Shown here in pieces: positions 44,168 to 54,600 of a stretch of 64,000 nucleotides of DNA (position 1 is the first letter of the stretch; each line of letters begins with the position of its first letter). A model generated the notes under the pieces. That model was not told the origin of the DNA. It saw only the letters and a list, made by a program, of their open reading frames with translations, and ran no database searches. Source of the stretch: Nelumbo lutea (Eukaryota > Streptophyta > Magnoliopsida > Proteales > Nelumbonaceae); contig JAKGHH010000001.1 in the NCBI GenBank assembly GCA_022828595.1, forward strand, positions 68,134,401-68,198,400. Reading direction: 5' to 3'. Position numbers and translations under genes: made by a program.

Positions 44168-44370
44168 CAAGGATCAAAGTATCAACACGTATCAGCCAAT
44201 ACGTATTGTTCCGGGACCCTCCAATACGCCCCTATAGTGGGTGTATCGGGGGTCTGACCGGTTCAGGGGGTGGAGCCCTAAACCGCTCCCCTGAACCGGT
44301 TTTGAAAAAAAAAAAGGGTTTTGATTCGCCCGATACACCCCTACCAGCGTATTGAGCGTATCGAACCTTG
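44168..44370. mobile_element. hAT MITE, CAAGGTTC family (copy 3)
   Basis: The element is 203 bp, from CAAGGATCAAAGTATCAACA to GCGTATCGAACCTTG. GATTCAAA flanks both ends (44160-44167 and 44371-44378), a perfect 8-bp duplication. It carries an A-run near 44306 and the same GGGGCGTATCGG-type inverted blocks. Confidence 0.92.
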
Positions 44371-44378
44371 GATTCAAA

Positions 44379-44927
44379 TCCATCTCTTTTTTGAAGTTGG
44401 GTGGAACATTCAAAATCATATCTTTATTGAAACAACAGAGAATTTATAAGATCCATCAAGCAAATGGGAAACATGCTTGCCAATCTTCAATATCTTAGCA
44501 ACAGAGAAATGCAAATTTATAATTATTGTGCCATGTGCAATAAGCAGAAAAATCAGGTCAACGGTCTTCTGTTTTTTACCCTGCCACATCTTTTCTGTGA
44601 GAATTCTCTGTTTCAGATTTCTTGGTCTTGCTGTCTCCTCAATAAGGCAAAGAACGCTCTTCACCTTCGATGTCAGTAGGGAACAGAGATTCTATATTTT
44701 GGTTTAATGTTCCTTCTCAGAAGATGGGACTAAATGCTTATTAACAATAAGTTGTTAATGTTTATTAACAACAGTAATGGGACTAAATGCTTTCTTTACA
44801 CAGTTCTGATCTTAATGCATATTGAAGTGGGATTAAATAATCTTAACTCTTAAGGCAACTCAAGAGGAGAAAATCTTCATTTCATATTTATTTGCAAATT
44901 TTCTACTTATTAAGTATTTTCATGTTC
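44379..44927. other. Intergenic, no gene seen
   Basis: The overlapping small frames on both strands have no recognisable domain. Confidence 0.45.
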
Positions 44928-44930
44928 ATA

Positions 44931-45049
44931 GGCTCAGTTTGGAAGGAGTACAAATGCAAATATGTAGAGTGCAATATCTCATAGTTTGCATTATTTTGTA
45001 TATATTTGCAATGTACATATTTGCATTTGTACTCTTTCCAAAGTGAGCC
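44931..45049. mobile_element. Tourist-like MITE, 119 bp (copy 1)
   Basis: Inverted termini GGCTCAGTTTGGAAGGAGTA and its near-complement, continuing through CAAATGCAAATATGTA. ATA lies on both sides. Same length and family as 50721-50839. It sits just downstream of the PIR stop codon. Confidence 0.85.
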
Positions 45050-45052
45050 ATA

Positions 45053-45459
45053 GGGGTAGGGCTAGACCAAAAAGGAAATTGGTCGAAGTAGTAAGAAATG
45101 ATTTAAGTCCTAATAATTTAATAATGGACCTGACATTGCAAAACAGGATTCATGTATCTGACCCATATAGTTGAGATTAGGCTTGGATAAAGATGCTAAA
45201 ATATTTTCATATTCCACGCTCTACTTGAGTAACATGACATTAGAACTTGTATCTGCTGTGGACAATGATTTGATTCTGTCAACAGACATTAGAAAAGTTG
45301 CAAATTTTCCACTTATAAATATTATTAGGGGTCAGTTAATCACATTCAGTCAACAGACATTACATGATGTAACTATCACAAAATTTTGACGATATGAACA
45401 ATGAAATTAATACATAAGAGCACATTGAGGCCATAGGAATATTTGAATACACAAGACAT
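45053..45459 (-). other. Downstream / probable 3' UTR region of PIR
   Basis: It lies immediately 3' of the PIR stop codon. No other feature is seen and no polyadenylation site can be assigned with confidence. Confidence 0.4.
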
Positions 45460-45654
45460 TCATGTACCTTTCTGCGGCAGTGTTTCAAATGCAGAGACAG
45501 TATTTTCAAACTTGATCCGATGAAGGGGGGCACCACTCTGTTTGATTGCACATGCTGTCTTGTCTTCGAGTGGGCAACGTGCTTTCAGCATTGAAAATAC
45601 ATGGTTGTTCAATCTTCTGGCTTTCTTCATAGCTTCTAATAGGCTTTCCCACCC
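45460..45654 (-). CDS. PIR: PIR terminal exon
   Basis: 195 bp, 64 codons plus TGA, phase 0. Begins GWESLLEAMKKARRLNN and ends FETLPQKGT. The acceptor is the AAAAAG after a T-rich tract. Confidence 0.85.
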   Translation of the reverse strand, partial: GWESLLEAMKKARRLNNHVFSMLKARCPLEDKTACAIKQSGAPLHRIKFENTVSAFETLPQKGT

Positions 45655-48600
45655 CTTTTTCACCAAAAGAAAAGGGAAAAAAGAAAAACAGTCAATGATT
45701 GGTAAGGAAAAAGCAAGTAGCGATAGTGTCTTTGGTTAAAGGGTGGATTGAAATAGATGAGGCATGAGGCATGAGAAACACTTGGTAACTCATTCTTTTA
45801 AAGGAAAGGGATGCAGCTTCAGTAAATAGTAATTCAGTAGAAATGGAAGTTAGCAAATGCCATGAAACAAGAATAATATTTTAACTGACCTGCACAAAAC
45901 TAGCAGTCTTAACTGTTTGTGTAATTGATGCAGTTTCTACCTCTGCTACATTGAGAAGTTGATAAGAAAAATCAAAGAGCTCAAAGTGCAGTTGTTGACC
46001 AAGCAAGTAAATAATAGTACAACCACCCCAAGCTACAGAATCACCTAAAACTTCGTGATTGTTTGGGGGTGCTTGAACAGATTGCTCCAAATATCCCTGT
46101 AATTCAGCAAGTTTGGTTGAAGTAAATATCCATGATGCCAAGATATTTCAAGACTATGGCATCAATGAAATTACCTGTTACATCTAAAAAGGCATTCAAA
46201 TACAGAACATTTTAAAATATAAGTATTGTACATGTGTGTGTAGGGAATTTCCCTAGATAACCTACTTTATTTTAGCAATGTGAAAGGAATTTTGTGGCTT
46301 GTCCAGACAGTTCAACAGAGAAGGAACCTATGGATTGCCCGCGTGTTAAATAAACTCCCTGTTGATTAATGTTAATAAAAAATAAACTTCCTGTTGATTA
46401 TAATATTCAGATGTTAAACATATTAGGGACCTATTTCTCAAACATATTAGGGATCCCTTTGATACTGATTCAGTGAACTAGCAGATTTATAGGTGCTTTA
46501 CTTTACACTTTTATCCACAAATGGAAACAATGGGAGGTTTGGAAGGAAAGGAATGATAGACATATGGAGAATAGAAAAGATTCTTATGTTATTGCCAAGG
46601 TAGAAGGTTGGTTACATGCTCTCTCCACCCTTGGTTCTCTGCTGTGAAAAATGAAGAATGAAGTATTTATCAAAAAAGAAAAAAGAAGAATGCAGCAAAG
46701 GCATTTCAGATTCTGAACTTTGGGCCCTTGATGTTGGAAGCCAGAGTGAACAAGGTGCGGTTGGTCTATCTGGCACTGCCAGGATGCCATTCTCCTTTAT
46801 GTGGATAGGGCTTCTCGGGGCAATCCTATAAGCAGTGGTGGTGGGGTCATTCATGACAAACATTTACATTTCATTGCAGGTTTCTCGAGCTTCTATGGAG
46901 TAATGTCTAATATGGAGGTGGAAACTAAGGCACTTCTAGAAGGACTTGCTTTGATGAGATCTTTGGGTTTCTGTAATTTCATTTATGTAGACTCAAAGAA
47001 TTATGGTTAACATGGTGCAGGGTAACGTAGAATGGCCCCGGAAGTTGTGGTATATTACGCACAAAATTAATCTAGAGCTTGCAGATATTGCTTAGAGTAT
47101 GGATCATATTTACAGGGAAGGTAATGGAGCGATTGATTCATGGCAAATGCTTTGTGCAACTCACTTCAGAACTTCATTTATGATGATATTAGACAGATTA
47201 GTGATGCCATGACTATGGCCTTATGCAGAGATGCGTTGAGGCTGCCTTTTCTTCATGTAAAGTGTTTGTTTTGTTTATGGCACTCAGACTGTTTTTCTTG
47301 TTTATTTATGAGCAGAGTGACCATATATTGTATAGATTTTTTGTGGGATAAGGTATTTACATCCCCACTGTAGAGAGACTGGGCTGAATGGGCCCTAGTA
47401 TTTGTTTTATGTTTAAGCACTATTTTATTTTGTGTTAATGGGCCCGTTAACTTCATTTTAATTTCTTTTAAGTTATTGCTTAGCTGGCCGCCCACTTAAG
47501 GGCAGACATGTAATTAGCCTAATTAATTCAGATTAGTGAAGGGAGAGAGGAACCCATTGAACTCTCTTCTCCCTTCTCTTCTTCTCCATCTTCTTCTTCT
47601 ATTCTGCTGAAATCTTCTTTTCTCTCTCTTTATTTTCTGTTATAATCATTATTTTTCTATCAGATTTGAAGGACAGATTTACATCTTGGCATCAGATCAA
47701 TTCTTCCTCCTTTTTGTTTTTCCTTTTTTTTTCCATACACCCTTCAATCAGAAGAGTGTATGGAGAGATAAGTTCCGGATCAATCAGAGGACTATTTTCC
47801 TAGTTGGTAGAGGGTTTGGAGAGTTAGAATCTGAATAAAGATTGCCAAGAAGTAAGCTGTTATTTTTCTGCCCAAAACCTTAGCTGACTAGAGAGATTTT
47901 CAAGTTACAAGGAGAAGGATTGGGTGTGGCACTCAGGGCTTGGGAGGTTTATTTTGATCCCCAGAAGTGTGCGGTTGAGATTTGAAGAAGGTTGGAAAGC
48001 TCTGGCAGGAATGGCTACCTCTTATCTCTCTCTCTGACAACCGGGTGCAGTGAAACCCTAGGTTTTGAATCTCCTGGTACTGGGCTGACCTCAGTTAGGT
48101 CTATAAAAACTGAAAAACTAGTTTTTTGATTTTCGTTTGATCAATGGAGCAATTTGGAAGCGAAATGAAGTAGATACCAGTATCCAGGGTTGGTCTGGTA
48201 GATTCCTTTTTGAATGGAGTGAGCACAATTAAACTAGATGGAACCAATTATCTAGCCTGGGCATAGTCTATACGAATTTATGTTTGTAGTAGAGGTAAAC
48301 TAGGGTATCTAATAGGCAGTAAGGAGAAACCTGCAAAGATGGACCCTGCGTATGAGAAATGGATGTAGGAGAATTACACAGTGATTGGATGGTTGCAGCC
48401 CCATACAAGTCAACATTACCTCTGGATGACTTCAGCCAAGGAGATTTGGGATAGTGTTACAGAAACATATTCACAAAAGTTAAATGTTGCTAAAGCCTAT
48501 AAGTTGAAAGAATGATGTGAATAATCTGAGATAGGGGAGAAGAGTATAACAGTTTACTACTCCATGTTGAAGTCACTATGGTAGGAAATTGATGTTATGG

Positions 48601-51600
48601 AGACAATTGTATGGGAGGGCACTAAGGATACAGAGACATTTAGAAAATTGGTGTAATGAAACAGGGTATTTGAGTTTCTTACAAGACAGCCTTGAGTTTG
48701 ACATTACTAGGTAAAACATCCTGGCCAAAGATGAGGTTACTCTTGCTCAGGCATATGCTATGGTAAGTAGTGAAGAGAGTAAGAGACAAGTACAATTACA
48801 GGGACCACAATAGAACACTTTGCACATGCTAGAATAAAGCCAAAAGGGACGATTGAGAAGAAAGAAGTGATATGCAAGTACTGCAAGAAACTGAAGCATA
48901 CTAAGGGCACTTGTTGGAAACTTCATTCAGACCTTATTCTGGACAGGTTTCAGAACAACAACAATAACAACAATTTCAAGAAGAATGGTCAAACTGGGAA
49001 GCCTAACAATTTCAGACCTTTTTCTGCTTTGAGACATTTGTCTCCCGACATGTTTAAGGGAATATCTCTATCAAGTCTTCATTGTGAGTCATGTGAACTT
49101 GCGAATTATTGTAGCCATTCGTATTCAATAAGTAATAAAAGATCTATTTCTCCTTTTCATATTCTGTACTTTGATGTGTGGGGGCCATATCATTTGCCTA
49201 CTATGGGGGGTTACAAGTATTTTATTCTTTTTATTGATGATTTTTCTCGCTATACTTGGATTTACCTCATGAGATCTCGGGATGAAGTACAAACTATTGT
49301 GCAAAAGTTTCATGAACTTATCTCTCCTATAAGAAAATAGTTCACGATTAGTAGCAGAAAGCTTGTGGTTTAAGTCTATAGGGATGGAAGCCGGTTTAGC
49401 ACCAAGTTTACTAGTCTCTACAAGGAGATCAAGAACATACTTGCGTTGAGAAATGAAGATACCATCCTTAGATCTAGAAATTTCAATTCCCAGGAAATAT
49501 CTAAGATTCCCCAAATCTTTTATCTCAAATTCAGTGCTAAGAAACCTTTTGAGCTTAACCACTTCCTGAGTGTCATTACCAGTAACCACAATGTCATCAA
49601 TGTAAACAATCAAAAAAGTCACCATGGAGTTACTTCTCTTCAAAAATAAAGTATGGTCAAATTGAGTTTGTGTGTGACCAAAAGAAACAAGGGCAGCTCT
49701 GAATCTCTCAAACCAAGCTCTAGGAGATTGTTTGAGACCATAAAGGGACTTCTTCAATTTATACACCTTCCCTTGCATCTCCTCCATGCGCTCCCAAAGG
49801 TAAAGACATACGGACCTCTTCATGTAGGTCCCCATTTAAGAAGGCATTTGTAACATCAAACTGGTGAAAGGGCCAATCAAAAGGTGCAGCTAGAGACAAC
49901 AAAACTCGAACTGATGTCATTTTATCTACAGGAGTAAAAGTCTCAAGGTAATCAATACCATACATCTGAGTGTAGCCTTTAGCTTTCAACCTCTTGATAG
50001 TACTACCAAAATGATACTTGATAGCGAATACCCATTTACAACCCACTGGTTCCTTCCCTTTAGGCAAGTCCACAATATCCCAGGTATGGTTCTTAAAGCA
50101 TCTAGTTCAATCATTATAGCATCCCTCCATTCAAGTTTGGACAAGGCTTTTGGTACATACTTGGGAATCACATGGGTAGAAACAGAGACAAGAAAAGAAT
50201 AATAGGTTAGGGAAAGAAGGTTGTAGAACAGGTGTTTAGAGATACAATGTGTTATACACTTCTGCTTGCCTTTGCGAAGGGCAATAAGAAGGTCAAGGTC
50301 TAAGAAGGTAACAAATGGGTCAGAGGAAGGTTGACCTATGACCTCAGTAGTGATGGGAGGTGCAAGGGGCTCTATTGAAGGAGTGGAAATACAACTTGCC
50401 CATGCCTGAATCTTTGTCTTCGATACCACCTTTGGACAATAGGATGTGAAGGAAACATAGGAGGATAAGCTGGAGAAGGAAGGGGAGCAGGAACATGTGA
50501 AGTAGACACAGAAGACTCAAAAGGAACTAGAAAAGGAATAGCTTAGGACATAGAAAATGACTCCTCAGAATGCTCCCCCTTAAGAGAAATATCAAAGAAA
50601 GGAATTGATTTAGCAAATGCAACATCCCTAGAGACAAAGCGTGTGCTACGAACCGGATCAAAACAACAATATCCCTTCTGTGTGGAGGTGTATCCTAGGA
50701 AGATGCACTTATGTACCTTAGGCTCAATTTGGAAAGAGTAAAAATGCAAATATGTACAATACAAATACATACAAAATAATATAAAATAAAAGGTTTTGCA
50801 CTCTACATATTTGTATTTGTACTCCTTCCAAACTAAGCCTTAGGCTCAAATTTGTATCTCTAATGATTACGAACATGCACATAACCAATGCACCAAGACT
50901 CGGAGAGGAAGAGAGAAGAGATCCTCATCCGAAAAGAGAAGGCTAAACGGAGTTTTGAAACCCAGAACCCGGGAGGGCATACGGTTAATCAAATATGTAG
51001 TAGTAAGACAGCATCCCCCAAAATTTAATAGGAACATGAGATGCAAAAGGAGGCATCTAGCAATCTCAACCACATGGCGGTTCTTCCTTTCCGCCACTCC
51101 ATTCTGCTGTAGATTGTAGGAACAAGAACTTTGATGAATAACCCCACAGGTCTCAAAGTAGGATGAAAGGTTCTTCTCAAAATATTTCTTTGCATTATCA
51201 TGATCGGAATGTTTTGATCCGGGTGTTAAACTATGTTCTAGAGACTGTTTGGGAAGTTATATCTGGCATGACTCGACCAGATATTTCCTATGCAGTGTGC
51301 CTTTAGTCAGTTTATGAATTCTCCAAGAGATACACATTTAGCAACTGCAGAAAGAGTTTTGTGCTACTTAAAAGGCACTCCAGGGAAAGGTATTCTGTTT
51401 TCTAAGCATGGACACATGAAGCTAGAGGCATACACTAATGCTAATTGGGCCAGATGTATTGATAGGAGATCTACCTCAGGATACTGTACTCTGGTGGCAG
51501 GGAACATTGTCTCATGGAGGAGTAAGAAATAGTTTGTAGTAGCTAGATATTCAGCTGAAGCAGAGTACAGGGCAATAGCACATGGAGTGTCAGAATTATT

Positions 51601-54600
51601 GTGGCTGATATCACTTTTGGGAGAGTTGGGTATTGACTACGAAAAGCCAATGATGCTCTACTGTGACAACCAGGCAGCTATCAACATTGCACATAATCCT
51701 ATTCAGCATGATAGAATTAAGCATATAGAGGTTGATTAGACATTTTATATGGGAGAGAGTTGCTTTAGGGGAAGTTTGCTTGCCATTTATTGCTTCAATA
51801 GAGCAGTTGGCTGATGTTTTGACCAACAGTGTTTCAAAAGGAAAGTTGACACACTATATAAGTAAGCTGGGCATGATTGACATCTATGCTCAGCTTGAGG
51901 GTGAGTGTAGAGAGAATGGGCCGAATGGGCCCTAGTATTTGTTTTATGTTTAAGCAGTGTTCTATTTTATTTTATGTGTTAATGGGCCTGTTAACTTCTT
52001 TTAAATTTCTTTTAAGTTACTGCTTAGCTAGCCACCCACTTGAGGGCAGAAATGTAATTAGCCTAATCAATTTAGATTAATAAAAGATTAGTGAAGGGAG
52101 AGAGTAACCCATCAAACTCTCTTCTCCTTTCTCTTCTTCTCCATCTTCTATTATGCTGAAATCTTCTTTTCTCTTTCTTTTCTGCTATAATCAGTATTTT
52201 TCTATCAGATTTTAAGGACGAATTTACATCTCCCACCCACTAGGATATTTCCTTCGATAAATTAATAGAATTCAGCAGTGACCACCCCTCCTCCACCGAG
52301 ACTATTTGGGAGTTAAAAAGGCTGGGTACAGTTTGGCCCATATGTTTTTTTTCCTGGGACTCAACAAATGCTTGTGAAGTTTCATGGAAGATTGAGGGTT
52401 TGGCAAAAGAAACTCCACCACCTCCAGCCTATTATGTCCTTTCCCATTCTGTAGTTCACGTGAAGTATGTTTTTGGTTAATGGAATGGAGGAGCAAATAT
52501 CAGTCTGTAGTGGCCAGATCAAATATTGGAGAAAATTAGAGTTATGTCACATGGAATCTCTGTTAAGGATGAAAATTCTCTTAGAAGAGTCAGAAGTTTC
52601 ATTTAATGGACTGGTTAAACTACACCTTGATAACCAGATTACAATTAATACTGCACATACGCCACTACAACATGATAGCTCAAGGTTTGCCAGACAACTG
52701 GAGAAGTATGTTTCTTTGTGACATTAGATATCAACTAATAGATATATTTTTTTTACTAAACATGTGGTCAAACCCAAGTTAGTTGATAATCTAAACAAGC
52801 TGCTAGACATGCTCAATCTCAACATCAATGCTTAGCTTGAGGGGAAGTATTAATATAGTAATACTTTATTCCCAGGGGTATTTGTTCTTTTCATTTTTTG
52901 GTAATAAATAAAAAATAAATTTATTGATAGAAGAGGAAGGTACAGCTAAGGGTGATAAGAGATCACTAGAAATACAAAGCAATACAAATTACAAAGGTAG
53001 GCACTCAAAGAAGAAAGACAAAAAACAAAAGCCAATTAAAGGACAAAGCTTTTAAGCCAACTCAAGAACATTCCAAAATCCAGCACCAAGATATTTTGGA
53101 ACCCCTTCAAATGTTAGACAGTATATGCCCTTAGCTCCAATCAGATTGATTTACTTATTGTCATTTATTGTAAATGAATAAAGTGCATAATTGATTCGTG
53201 TTATTATGGTGTGTTTTTGTGTAACACCCTTAAATTGGACACTTATGAGACTTGTGTTAGTTTAGAATTTTCACAGCCGTTGGATAGATCTGGGGAGATT
53301 TATCCTGCCAAGGCTAACACTAATGTGCCGCCAAGTTGGTTGGGGTGGCTTGTCTCAGCTGCCAGGGTGAGACCTGAAGTACATGTAGTGTGAGTTTGTT
53401 TGAAACCCTGAACCGAACCAAATTCCAGTAATTGCCCTGGACCTTGGAGATGGATGGGCAAAACTGGAATGTTACACCTGACCCCTAGACTCGATTATGG
53501 TACTGCACTAGGTGTCGGATTGGGCTGTCTTTGATATGCCAATCAGTGAGATCCTTTACCGGGTCAAAACCTAGGTATGTTGGGACAGTCCGCGAATTCA
53601 CCTGAGTGGGTGATCATAGTGACAGGATCAGCCCCTTTGTCGGACAAAGTGAATGATCTGGAAATGCACTCTCTCTGATGGAAACCTAAACTGCTTGCGG
53701 TGGATTTCAAATGTGTTTGAAATTTGGTTTTGCAAAATATATTTATATAGAGATATACTTATATATTATGGTTTCAAATTGTTTGCAAAAAGGTTTTAAT
53801 TCCCGGGATCCATGTGAGTAGAGAGTGCAACACTGTACCTTGCAGCCGAGGGAGAGGTCCTTTCTTGTTGGGCAGTGTTTGATCATTATGGGCTGAGAGG
53901 TTAAGTGTAAGGCCATTGAGGGTAATACCTGATGGGATAATCTTGCATCTGCCCACAGTCCTTGGGTTTTCACAAGATGGCTCGACCCAAGGACCATTTA
54001 GTGTAAATGCTGGGCCCATGGTGATGGACTCAGGGGTTCACTGTGACCTATAGTGAATTCGGCTAGGCCTTGTAACAAAGGCTAGGTTGAACCCATGTGG
54101 CTGATGTGTAGATTAATGCTAGGGTCCCACGCTATACAAAGAGAACCAAACTAGCCAGCATATAATTGGTTAAGTGAGCAGTATGACTTAATGGGCCTAA
54201 AGCCCATTTCGAATTGGGCTTAAATGGTTTAATTAAATTGGGCCATTCTGGTTTTATAATCTAATTGGGATTAGAAATTGGATAAGATAAGTCTTATCAA
54301 CTTGAGAGTCCAGATCTAAATACAAGATTTAGATTAGGAAATCTCATTCCTAATCAGATTAGGAAGTTGATCCTGAATGGATTATAAATAGGGGGCAACT
54401 TCCATAGAGAGAATACACTCCTTTCTACAGTCTCTTCTCTCCCTCAGTTCTTGGCGCCATCCCAGTTCGATCTCCACCTACTGGAGTGATCAAGAAGTGT
54501 TCTTGATATTGTTTCTTAGTGAAAAAACAATCAGAAGTTGTGCTCACACCACCCTGCTCGATTCTTGGTGAAGAATCCCAGGTTCTTGTTGGAGAACCAT

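Larger units (their letters stand above)
47369..52231 (+). mobile_element. Ty1/copia element with an internal inversion
   Basis: LTRs 47369-47686 and 51906-52231 (TGTAGAGAGA...TTTACATCT). The primer-binding site TGGCATCAGATC follows directly at 47687 (two mismatches to the initiator-Met-tRNA site). CCCAC flanks the element on both sides (47364-47368 and 52232-52236), a perfect 5-bp duplication. On +: gag, zinc knuckle, pre-integrase, integrase N-part; then 49339 to ~51220 is the integrase C-part and most of RT on -; then RT end and RNase H on +. So the middle of pol is inverted. Many stops; inactive. It sits in the LINE at 46526, inside the PIR intron. Confidence 0.92.

Noticed and set aside
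43099..44707. Several 60-80 residue frames on both strands
   Set aside because: No recognisable domains. They overlap hAT MITE copies and AT-rich sequence.
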